A stretch of 64,000 nucleotides of DNA from Pseudomonas sp. 14P_8.1_Bac3 (GTDB taxonomy: Bacteria > Pseudomonadota > Gammaproteobacteria > Pseudomonadales > Pseudomonadaceae): NCBI RefSeq assembly GCF_025466085.1, contig NZ_JANLOD010000007.1, forward strand, positions 33,834 through 97,833, in the 5' to 3' direction. The notes beneath the pieces are model-generated. The model did not search any database. It was not told where the DNA came from and saw nothing but the letters and a program-made list of their open reading frames with translations. The position numbers were made by a program, and so were the translations under genes. Below are positions 52,808 through 60,933 of the stretch, piece after piece. The first letter of the stretch is position 1; each line of letters starts with the position of its first letter.

Positions 52808-54478
52808 GTGATCAACAAAAACAACAATAACTCTACGGTCATGGGTTCGAGCACGTTTCAGGTCACGGGCCTGGCGGCAGCCATCGCGCTGGCGTCGACA
52901 CCGGTATGGGCCGGTGACACGGTCGAGTTCGACAACGGCGCGACCATGGACTGGTCGGTGACCACCAGTTATGGCATCGGTGTGCGCACCGGTAGCCAGA
53001 GCGATCGCTTGAAGACGATCAACGCCGACGATGCCAACCGCAACTTCGATCGCGGCAGCCTGACGACCAACCGCGTGGGGGCGCTGGGAGAACTTATCCT
53101 GCGCAAGGACAACTACGGTGCCGTGGTGCGCGGCAGTACCTTCTACGACGACGTCTACCACCAGAAAAACGATAACGATTCGCCGGCCACCGTGAACAAG
53201 AACGGCAGCAACGACGAGTTCACCAGCGACACCCGCTATTACAGCGGCGGTCGTACCCGCCTGCTCGATGCCTACGTATTCAGCGGCTGGCGCTTTGACA
53301 ACGACACCATGCTCGACGTCAAGGCCGGGCGACACATCGAGTCCTGGGGCGAGAGCCTGTACTACCCGGGGGTGAACGGCGTCCAGAACCCGTCTGACGC
53401 GGTGAAAGCTTCGCAGCCGGGGGTTGAAGTCAAGGAAGTGCTGCTGCCGGTAGGGCAGTTCTCCGGTTCGTACCGGCTCAACCCCAGCATCACCTTCGGC
53501 GCCTATGTGCAATACGAATGGAAAGGCACCGAACTTCCGCCCGTGGGCAGCTACCTGTCGAGCAGCGATGTGGTGGGGCCGGGTCGTGAGTTCCTCTATG
53601 CCAACGGCCAGAAGGTCGCCTATCGCGGCACCGACGAACCGCGCGATGGCGGCCAGTGGGGCGTGCAAGTGCGCTACCGCCCGGTGCCGGCCATCGAACT
53701 GTCGCTGTTCCACGTCAACTATCACGACAAGAACCCGGCCAGCGCCCTGGTCGGCTACGACCCGCGGGCGCTGGGTGGCGGGTTGTATGCCATGACCGGC
53801 CCTAATGGTTACCGGATCAAGTATTTCGAAGACATCAAGCTGACCGGCATCAGTGCCTCGACCAAGATTGGCGAATACCAGATTGGCGGCGAATGGTCGT
53901 ACCGCGACGGTGCGCCGGTGATGGTCAATACCGGACTTGGCGCCGTGCCGGCCAAGGGCAAGGGCCAGCAAATGCAGTTGTCGGCGATGCGTATCCTGGG
54001 GGACCGTCCGTGGGCCAACCAGACCACGCTGACCGCCGAAGTCATCCGCGTGCAGGTCGACAGCGTCGAATCCACGTCGGCTGCGCCCAACCTGCAAGGT
54101 CTCAACCTCGTGCCCGCCGTGGCAACTCTAGTGGCCCCATCCGATGACTACACCTACAGCACCAGCGGCGGTTACCGCACCAAGTCTTCCAGCGCCTACA
54201 CCGTGGGCGCATCGTTCAGTTATCCGGGAGTTTTCCAAGGCTGGGATCTGGAAGTCCCCTTCAGCTTCTCCAACGTCTTCAGCGGCTCCACGCCCATGGC
54301 CGGGAGCATCTCCGGAGTCGCAGGCGACCGACGTCTAAGCATGGGCACCACGTTCAAATACCTGAGCAATCTGGAAGTCGGCCTGAAATACATCGCCTAC
54401 CTGGGCGAGCCCGACCCGATCGATCGTCCGTTCGCGGACCGTGACTACGCCACGTTCTCGATGAAATACACCTTCTGA
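52808..54478 (+). CDS. DUF1302 outer-membrane beta-barrel protein
   Basis: 556 residues from a GTG start with CAGGAGAG upstream. A signal peptide is seen (GLAAAIALASTPVWAGD). The mature protein alternates short hydrophobic strands with polar loops and ends in Phe (DYATFSMKYTF), the terminal-aromatic signature of outer-membrane barrels. Conserved DUF1302 pieces: VGALGELILRKDNYG, KAGRHIESWGESL, GYDPRALGGGLYAM. Probably an outer-membrane channel or receptor for a hydrophobic substrate, working with DUF1329. It lies in the OYE operon before aldolase set 2. Confidence 0.88.
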   Translation: MINKNNNNSTVMGSSTFQVTGLAAAIALASTPVWAGDTVEFDNGATMDWSVTTSYGIGVRTGSQSDRLKTINADDANRNFDRGSLTTNRVGALGELILRKDNYGAVVRGSTFYDDVYHQKNDNDSPATVNKNGSNDEFTSDTRYYSGGRTRLLDAYVFSGWRFDNDTMLDVKAGRHIESWGESLYYPGVNGVQNPSDAVKASQPGVEVKEVLLPVGQFSGSYRLNPSITFGAYVQYEWKGTELPPVGSYLSSSDVVGPGREFLYANGQKVAYRGTDEPRDGGQWGVQVRYRPVPAIELSLFHVNYHDKNPASALVGYDPRALGGGLYAMTGPNGYRIKYFEDIKLTGISASTKIGEYQIGGEWSYRDGAPVMVNTGLGAVPAKGKGQQMQLSAMRILGDRPWANQTTLTAEVIRVQVDSVESTSAAPNLQGLNLVPAVATLVAPSDDYTYSTSGGYRTKSSSAYTVGASFSYPGVFQGWDLEVPFSFSNVFSGSTPMAGSISGVAGDRRLSMGTTFKYLSNLEVGLKYIAYLGEPDPIDRPFADRDYATFSMKYTF

Positions 54479-54560
54479 TCCATCACTCGGTGTCCGTGAC
54501 TTACGGGCTTGAACACAACCTTGAACTGGCCGAAGCCCGACGCTTCGGCATGGAGGCACT

Positions 54561-55772
54561 ATGGGGCTCAAAGGGCATGCGGCCATTGTTGGCACCGCGC
54601 AATACAAACCGGAAAAATACGCGACCGCGCCGCGGATGTTCCACCTTGAGCAGGTCGCCGACCTGGCGGCCCAGGCACTGCGCGACGCCGGACTCAAAGC
54701 CTCGGACCTCGATGGCCTGGTGATCAACGGCCCGCATTTTCATGAGGCGTCGGTCTTTGTACCGGCGATGGCTGCCGAGTACCTCGGCTTGCGCCTGAAC
54801 TTCGCCGAAGTGGTGGACCTGGGCGGCTGCACATCGGTGGGCATGGTCTGGCGCGCCGCCGCTGCGATCGAACTGGGGCTGTGCCAGGCCGTGTTGTGCG
54901 TGATTCCCGCGCGCATGGCGCCGTTGGGCCCGGATGAAGACCCTGGCTGGATGGCCCGGTCCATGCGCTTTGGTGGACACAGCACGGCATTCGGCGCCCC
55001 CGAAGCCGAGTTCGATCTGCCTTACGGACACATGGGGCAGAACACCGGCTACGCGATGATCGCCCAGCGTTATGCCGCGCAATACGCCTACGACCAGCGG
55101 GCCATGGCGAAGATCGCCGTCGACCAGCGCACCAACGCCCTGGCCAACCCGCAAGCGATGTTCTACGGCCAACCGTTGACCATCGAGCAGGTCCTGGCCA
55201 GCAAAATGGTCGCCGATCCGTTGCACGTGCTGGAGATCGTCATGCCGGTGGCCGGTGGCGCGGCAATGATCATCACCAACAAGGAAGTGGCGGCGCGGTC
55301 GCGCAAACGCCCGGCCTTCATCACCGGCTTTGGTGAGCACCTGGCATTCAAGTCGCCGTCCTATGCCGAAGACATGCTCAACACGCCGATTGGCCCTGCT
55401 TCCCGGAAAGCCTTCGCCATGGCCGGAATCAAGCCCAAGGACGTCGACGCCGCGCAGATCTACGACTGCTACACCATCACCACGTTGCTGACCCTGGAAG
55501 ATGCCGGGTTCTGTGGCAAGGGCGAGGGCATGGCGTTCGTGCGCGAACACGACCTGACCTGGCGTGGCGATTTCCCGATGAACACCCACGGCGGTCAACT
55601 CAGTTTCGGCCAGTCGGCTTCGGCCGGTGGCATGAGCCAGGTGATCGAGGCGGTGACGCAGATCGCCGGCACCGCTGGCGAGCGCCAGTTGGGGCGCTGC
55701 GACAGCGTCTACGTCTCCGGCACCGGTGGCGTGATGAGTGAGCAGGGCGCATTGATACTTCAGGGAGCATAA
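54561..55772 (+). CDS. SCP2-thiolase-like aldolase (set 2)
   Basis: 403 residues, same branch as 29001-30179: RDAGLKASDLDGLVINGP, DLGGCTSVGM, IYDCYTITTLLTLED and NTHGGQLSFGQSASAGG. Paired at a 4-bp gap with a DUF35-MaoC protein, the arrangement of Sal/Ltp-type retro-aldolases that need a DUF35 partner. It would perform the second side-chain cleavage, or act on a different chain length from set 1; this is inference. GGAGG lies five bases before the ATG. Confidence 0.82.
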   Translation: MGLKGHAAIVGTAQYKPEKYATAPRMFHLEQVADLAAQALRDAGLKASDLDGLVINGPHFHEASVFVPAMAAEYLGLRLNFAEVVDLGGCTSVGMVWRAAAAIELGLCQAVLCVIPARMAPLGPDEDPGWMARSMRFGGHSTAFGAPEAEFDLPYGHMGQNTGYAMIAQRYAAQYAYDQRAMAKIAVDQRTNALANPQAMFYGQPLTIEQVLASKMVADPLHVLEIVMPVAGGAAMIITNKEVAARSRKRPAFITGFGEHLAFKSPSYAEDMLNTPIGPASRKAFAMAGIKPKDVDAAQIYDCYTITTLLTLEDAGFCGKGEGMAFVREHDLTWRGDFPMNTHGGQLSFGQSASAGGMSQVIEAVTQIAGTAGERQLGRCDSVYVSGTGGVMSEQGALILQGA

Positions 55773-55776
55773 GCAC

Positions 55777-56727
55777 ATGTCCAACAACAAACCGATGCCG
55801 GTCGCGACGCAGATCTCCGCGCCGTTCTGGGAGGGGCTGAAGGCCCGCCGCCTGTTGATCCAGCAATGCAACGCCTGCGCGCACTGGAACTTCTACCCCC
55901 GCCGCCATTGTCCGGTGTGCCTTGAGCATGACCTGGCATGGCGCGAAGTGGATGGCGCCGCGACGCTTTACAGCTTCACGGTGACGCGGATTGCCACGTT
56001 GCCCGACTTCATCGATGAAATGCCGCAGAAACTGGCGGTGGTCGAGCTGGCGGAAGGCGTGCGCATCAACACCAACCTGGTCGGCCTCGAGGAAGATGAA
56101 ATCGAAATCGGCATGCCGTTGCAGCCGGTGTTCGCCGAAGTCGACGCCAAGGGCAATCGCCTGCTGCGTTTCACCGGGGTGGACAAGGATGTCGCGAGCC
56201 TTGAATCGCTGCCCGCGCAGGACAGTGAGCCGGCACCGGCGACAGCGGCGCAGCCAGACGTTCGGCAAATCGACCTCAATGACGGGCCGGCCTTGCAGGC
56301 CCTGGTCAGCGAGGAATTCAGTGGCTGGAGCAATGTGGTGGTGGTCGACCAGGCACTGATCGATGACTTTGCCCGGTTGTCCGGCGACGATTACTGGATT
56401 CACACCGATCCGGAGCGCGCACGCCTGCAAAGTCCGTTCGGCGGCACCATCGCCCACGGTGCGCTGGTGCAGGTGCTGCAGTCGCGGATGAAACTGGCGC
56501 TGGGCTTCGAGATCAGTGGTTTCAGTACCCAGATCAACTACGGCTCGGACCGCCTGCGGTTCCCGGCGCCGGTGCCGGCCGGTTCGCGCATCCATTCCCG
56601 GGCCCGGGTGAAAAAAGTCGACCTGTCGGCCCGTGGCACCCAGTTGACCCTGGAACTCACCACCCACGTGGTCGGCCAGGACCGACCGTCGGTGATCAAC
56701 GACCTGGTGATTCTGTACATCGCCTGA
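55777..56727 (+). CDS. DUF35-MaoC fusion (set 2 hydratase/aldolase partner)
   Basis: 316 residues. Here the zinc-ribbon/OB DUF35 domain is N-terminal (CNACAHWNFYPRRHCPVC, residues 29-47) and the MaoC domain C-terminal (about 185-310). The MaoC motif ARLSGDDYWIHTD keeps the Asp and His of active R-hydratases, unlike the set 1 ChsH2-like protein. The domain order is the reverse of ChsH2. One polypeptide may thus supply both the hydratase and the aldolase-activating subunit for the gene just upstream. Confidence 0.83.
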   Translation: MSNNKPMPVATQISAPFWEGLKARRLLIQQCNACAHWNFYPRRHCPVCLEHDLAWREVDGAATLYSFTVTRIATLPDFIDEMPQKLAVVELAEGVRINTNLVGLEEDEIEIGMPLQPVFAEVDAKGNRLLRFTGVDKDVASLESLPAQDSEPAPATAAQPDVRQIDLNDGPALQALVSEEFSGWSNVVVVDQALIDDFARLSGDDYWIHTDPERARLQSPFGGTIAHGALVQVLQSRMKLALGFEISGFSTQINYGSDRLRFPAPVPAGSRIHSRARVKKVDLSARGTQLTLELTTHVVGQDRPSVINDLVILYIA

Positions 56728-56739
56728 TTCTGTCGGGGC

Positions 56740-57110
56740 CAGGCTTGCTGGAGATGACTCGAGGGCGCCGCGTTCATTCAGGTAACACGCGTCATCGTTG
56801 ACGACCATCGCGAGCAAGCTCGCTCCTACAGGTTTTGGGTCGTACTCAAGATCGAGGATCACGCATTCCTCTGTAGGAGCCAGCCTGCTGGCGATGGACG
56901 CGAGGGCGCCGCGTTCATTCAGGTAGCACGCGTCATCGTTGACGACCATCGCGAGCAAGCTCGCTCCTACAGGTTTTGGGTCGTACTCAAGATCGAGGAT
57001 CACGCATTCCTCTGTAGGAGCCAGCCTGCTGGCGATGGACGCGAGTGCGCCGCGTTCATTCTGGCGGCACGCGTCATCGTTGACGACCATCGCGAGCATG
57101 CTCGCTCCGA
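56740..57110. repeat. Three tandem REP units, 141-bp period
   Basis: GAGGGCGCCGCGTTCATTC at 56761 recurs at 56902 and, with a change, at 57043: an exact 141-bp period. Each unit carries an inverted REP pair (CTGTAGGAGCCAGCCTGCTG / GCGAGCAAGCTCGCTCCTAC). The first and last copies are degenerate. Within the 597-bp gap, I see no gene; the last 150 bp hold box 8 and the promoter of the next operon. Confidence 0.87.
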
Positions 57111-57163
57111 CCGGGCGTGAATGGCATCGCTTCTTCCGGCTCTGTGCCATTTACGCCATTGCA

Positions 57164-57181
57164 TAAGCCATTTGGACGATG
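57164..57181 (+). promoter_or_regulatory. Cluster box 8, YCF48/RND operon
   Basis: TAAGCCATTTGGACGATG. The right half is perfect and the left half is the most degenerate of the set. GACTAT follows after 20 bases; the YCF48 gene starts 144 bp downstream. Confidence 0.6.
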
Positions 57182-57324
57182 TGTCTCCCAGGCCTTGCGC
57201 CGACTATCCCTCCAGAGGCAATGCCCATCTCGATTGCCTCGCATGCTCCGGCGCCTGACAAGAACAAGAGGATTGGCCCTATGACTTGCCCTATGCACGC
57301 GTGCCTCAGACAGGAGTGTGCGTC

Positions 57325-58311
57325 ATGCGCTCTGTAATCGGCTACGCGGTCTGCCTGGTGGTCGCCCTGACCATCGGCTACACCTTTTCACCAAAAACGC
57401 CCCCACAAGAAGAATTGTTTGCCACGCGCCCGGACCGGGTGCAGATCAATGGCCTGCTCAATCTGGGCTCGCGCGTGGTCGCCGTGGGCGAGCGTGGCAG
57501 CATCCTGCTCAGCGACGACCAGGGTGTCAGCTGGCAGCCCGCCAGCGTCGACACGCAACGCAATGCCACGCTGACGGCGGTGGTGGCTCTGGATGACCAG
57601 CGCTTGCTGTCTGTCGGGCATGACGGCTGGATCCTGCGTTCGCAGGACGCCGGCAGCCATTGGCAGGAAATTCGCTACGACGCCGACCTGGGCGAACCGC
57701 TGCTGGGGATCTGGAGCGGTGGTGGCGACAACGTCATGGCCTTCGGCAGTTTCGGCAAGTTCTATCAATCCCTCGACGCCGGGCAAACCTGGACGCCGCG
57801 GTCCCTGGACATCGACAGCGCACACCTCAACAGCATGGCGGGCGGCAAGGATGGCCGGCGTATGTTGGTCGGCGAGCAGGGCCTGGTGCTGCGCACGGCC
57901 GATGCCGGCCAGCACTGGCAGACCTTGCCGGCGTTCTACAGCGGCTCGCTGTTCGGCATCGTGCGCCTGAGCGCGGACAACTGGGTGACCTACGGCATGC
58001 GCGGGCATGTGTTCGTCAGCCACGACTTCGGCGATACCTGGACCCAGATCAATGTCGGCAACCAACTGCCGCTGTACGGCCATGTGCTGTTGCCCGATCA
58101 CTCGGGCCTGGTGATCGTCGGTGCCGGCAGCTCGGTGGTACGGCTTGATGCACAGGGCGCGCTGGTCGGCGTGACGCGCCTTTCCGGACTCGGCACGTTG
58201 ACCTCGGCGACGGTGGTCGGCTCACGCCTGCTGGTCGGTGGTGAGCGCGGGGTATTGCAAGGTTCAGGTGGCAGCGTCGCTGCCCTAGTGGCCACACCGG
58301 CCACCCGGTAA
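57325..58311 (+). CDS. YCF48/BNR-repeat beta-propeller protein, exported
   Basis: 328 residues with an N-terminal signal or anchor (SVIGYAVCLVVALTIGYTFS). Repeated Asp-box-like segments are seen: LLSDDQGVSWQP, LRSQDAGSHWQE, YQSLDAGQTWTP, LRTADAGQHWQT, VSHDFGDTWTQ, spaced about 40-45 residues, giving a photosystem-II-stability-factor-like propeller. The gene is 14 bp before an RND transporter and is its usual neighbour in clusters with DUF1302 and DUF1329. Probably a periplasmic adaptor or assembly factor. Start chosen at MRSVIGY after ACAGGAG. Confidence 0.87.
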   Translation: MRSVIGYAVCLVVALTIGYTFSPKTPPQEELFATRPDRVQINGLLNLGSRVVAVGERGSILLSDDQGVSWQPASVDTQRNATLTAVVALDDQRLLSVGHDGWILRSQDAGSHWQEIRYDADLGEPLLGIWSGGGDNVMAFGSFGKFYQSLDAGQTWTPRSLDIDSAHLNSMAGGKDGRRMLVGEQGLVLRTADAGQHWQTLPAFYSGSLFGIVRLSADNWVTYGMRGHVFVSHDFGDTWTQINVGNQLPLYGHVLLPDHSGLVIVGAGSSVVRLDAQGALVGVTRLSGLGTLTSATVVGSRLLVGGERGVLQGSGGSVAALVATPATR

Positions 58312-58325
58312 AAGAGAGGCGGGCA

Positions 58326-60749
58326 ATGAATCAAGGTAAACACTGGGTGACGCGCGGCGTCGAAACGTGTGCTGACCACCTGATGGCCTGGCGCAAGGGA
58401 TTGCTGTTGCTGTTCGTCCTGGTAACGCTGGGCCTGGGCTACAGCGCCACCCACACGCAACTGGATCCGGGGTTCAATAAACAGATTCCGGTGCGTCATG
58501 AATACATGATCAATTTCCTCAAGTTCAGCCGATATTTCACCGGCGCCAACCGCTTTCTGGTCAGCGTGCGCTGGAAAGGCGAGGGTGACATTTACAACGC
58601 CGAGTACCTGGAGACGCTGCGCAAAGTCACCGACGACGTATTTTTCATCTCCGGGGTCAGTCGCCCCAGCGTGACCTCGCTGTTCACCGCCAATGTGCGC
58701 TACATCGAAATTACCGAGGAAGGGTTCTTTGGCGATGTGGTGGTGCCGCCGCGCTTCAGCGGCACCGCCGAGGACCTGGCGCAGGTGCGCAGCAACACGG
58801 CGGCCTCCGGTCAGGTCGGGCGGCTGGTGGCCAACGACCTGAAATCGGCCATGGTCCGCGCCGACTTGCAGGACACGGATCCCAAGACCGGTCAGCCGGT
58901 GTCGTATGTCGACATCGCGACGCGCCTTGAAGAAATCCGCGGCAAATACAACAGCCCCGACATCGAGATCAACATCGTCGGCTTCGCCAAGCTGGTGGGC
59001 GACGTCGTTGAAGGGCTGAACACCGTGATCGGCTTTTTTGTCGTGGCCTTCCTGATCACCGGGTTGCTCCTGTGGCTGTATTCCCGTTCCCTGCGCCTGA
59101 CCGTGGTGGCGCTGCTGGTCGCATTACTGCCGGTGGTCTGGCTGTTGGGGCTGTTGCCGTTGCTGGGCCTGGGCATCGATCCAATGTCGATCCTGGTGCC
59201 GTTCCTGATCTTCTCCATCGGCGTGTCCCATGCGGTCCAGATGACCAACGCCTGGAAACAGGACGTGCTGGCCGGCAACACTTCGAAGGACGCGGCGCGC
59301 TCGGCGTTCTGCAAGATTTTCATCCCTGGTTCCCTGGCCTTGCTGATGAACGCCCTGGGCTTCGCGGTGATCATGCTGATCGACATTCCGATCGTTCATG
59401 AACTGGGGGTGACGGCCTGCATCGGCGTGATGCTGATGATCATCACCAACAAACTGATGCTGCCGATCATCATTTCCTACCTGCGCCTGGAACCCGCGCT
59501 GCTGCGTCGCGCGCAATCCCGGACGACGGGCAAGCATCGCCTGTGGTGGCGGCTGTCGGCACTGGCCGAACCGGGGCCGGCCCTCGGGGTGTTTGCTATC
59601 AGCCTGTTGCTGCTGTTGGCCGGGGCCTACAAGGCCCGTGACCTGGCGGTGGGCGATATCGGCGCGGGCGCCCCGGAGCTGCGGGCCGATTCGCGCTACA
59701 ACCAGGACAACGAAAAGATCATCAACAGCTACTCCATCGGGCTCGACGTGATGTCGGTGTTCGTGCAGGTCAAGGGGGTCGAAGAAGGCTGCCTGTCGCC
59801 TGCCGTGATGCGGGCCGTGGAGGCGTTCGATTTTCGCATGCGCACCGTGACGGGCGTGCAGTCGATCCAGAGCGTGGCGGACATGGGCAAACGGGTGATC
59901 GCCGGTAATAACGAAGGCAACCCGCGCTGGGCAGCGATTCCAGGTTCGCCCCGGGGCTTGAGCCAGGGCGCGCGGGCTTATATGCCGGATGATGGACTGG
60001 TCACCGATGGCTGCCAGCAAATGCAAATCCTGGTGTTCCTGGCCGACCACGAGGGCAGCACCGTCAGCCATGCGATCACTGAAGCCAAGCGGATCATTGC
60101 CGAGGTCAGCTCGCCCCAGGTCGAGTTCCTCCTGGCGGGTGGCAACGTCGGGGTGATGGCGGCCTCCAACGAGGCGGTCAAGCGCGCCGAAATCATCATG
60201 CTGGGCGCGCTGTTCGGTTCGGTGGCGCTGTTCTGCTGGCTGACTTTCCAGTCGATCCGCGCGGTGCTGTGCATCCTGGTGCCACTGGCGATTGTCGCGA
60301 TCCTGTGCAATGCACTGATGACCCTGCTCGGCATCGGCCTGAAGGTCGCGACGCTGCCGGTGATGGCGTTGGGCGTGGGGGTGGGGGTCGATTACGGTAT
60401 CTATCTGTATGAGCGCATCCAGCACGAAATGCTCCGTGGTGCCAATCTGCGCGAAGCGTTCTACCAGGCCATGTGCCAACGCGGTACTGCCGCCGTGTTC
60501 ACGGCCGTGACCATGGCCATCGGCGTTTGCACCTGGGCGTTCGCCCCGCTGAAGTTCCAGGCCGATATGGGCGTGTTGCTGTCGTTCATGTTCCTGGTCA
60601 ATGTGCTCGGGGCGATTTTCCTCCTACCGGCACTGGCTGCCTGGTTCAACCGTGGGCGACCGCTGGTCACCGAGCGGGTCCGCCAGCAGGTGCCTGCGCA
60701 AGGTCAGTTCCGGCTGAAAAACAGCCCGGCGGCGCGTGATTCACGGTAG
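58326..60749 (+). CDS. RND superfamily transporter (MMPL/HpnN-like)
   Basis: 807 residues. One helix near residues 23-41, a large periplasmic loop, a cluster of five helices (about 225-390), a second loop and a second cluster (about 625-785) give the RND topology. Motifs include ATHTQLDPGFNKQIPVRHEY, FSIGVSHAVQM and GVGVGVDYGIYLYERI. HpnN/MmpL-like members move lipids and hopanoids across the periplasm. With YCF48, DUF1302 and DUF1329 this suggests a lipid or steroid envelope transport system. Direction cannot be told. Confidence 0.88.
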   Translation: MNQGKHWVTRGVETCADHLMAWRKGLLLLFVLVTLGLGYSATHTQLDPGFNKQIPVRHEYMINFLKFSRYFTGANRFLVSVRWKGEGDIYNAEYLETLRKVTDDVFFISGVSRPSVTSLFTANVRYIEITEEGFFGDVVVPPRFSGTAEDLAQVRSNTAASGQVGRLVANDLKSAMVRADLQDTDPKTGQPVSYVDIATRLEEIRGKYNSPDIEINIVGFAKLVGDVVEGLNTVIGFFVVAFLITGLLLWLYSRSLRLTVVALLVALLPVVWLLGLLPLLGLGIDPMSILVPFLIFSIGVSHAVQMTNAWKQDVLAGNTSKDAARSAFCKIFIPGSLALLMNALGFAVIMLIDIPIVHELGVTACIGVMLMIITNKLMLPIIISYLRLEPALLRRAQSRTTGKHRLWWRLSALAEPGPALGVFAISLLLLLAGAYKARDLAVGDIGAGAPELRADSRYNQDNEKIINSYSIGLDVMSVFVQVKGVEEGCLSPAVMRAVEAFDFRMRTVTGVQSIQSVADMGKRVIAGNNEGNPRWAAIPGSPRGLSQGARAYMPDDGLVTDGCQQMQILVFLADHEGSTVSHAITEAKRIIAEVSSPQVEFLLAGGNVGVMAASNEAVKRAEIIMLGALFGSVALFCWLTFQSIRAVLCILVPLAIVAILCNALMTLLGIGLKVATLPVMALGVGVGVDYGIYLYERIQHEMLRGANLREAFYQAMCQRGTAAVFTAVTMAIGVCTWAFAPLKFQADMGVLLSFMFLVNVLGAIFLLPALAAWFNRGRPLVTERVRQQVPAQGQFRLKNSPAARDSR

Positions 60750-60852
60750 CCAAAAATAAACCTGCCGCGCCTATTGTGGAGTGTGCGGGCGATGGCGAAA
60801 CTGAAAACGCGGGTGCCATTGCAGGGCCCCGCAGGCAAGTCGCAGTCAAGCG

Positions 60853-60870
60853 GGAGAACTTCGGTTCTCC
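60853..60870 (+). other. UUCG hairpin upstream of the LuxR-type gene
   Basis: GGAGAAC (60853-60859), TTCG, GTTCTCC (60864-60870). A stable tetraloop stem without a T-tract, 64 bp before the regulator start, so it is in the leader if the gene has its own promoter. A weak box-like sequence ending GGGCGATG lies at 60777-60794. Confidence 0.5.
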
Positions 60871-60933
60871 TTGGCCGAAATTATAAAAATAACAAGGGAA
60901 GGGCGCCGTCCTTACCCGAGCTAGGAGAAGACT

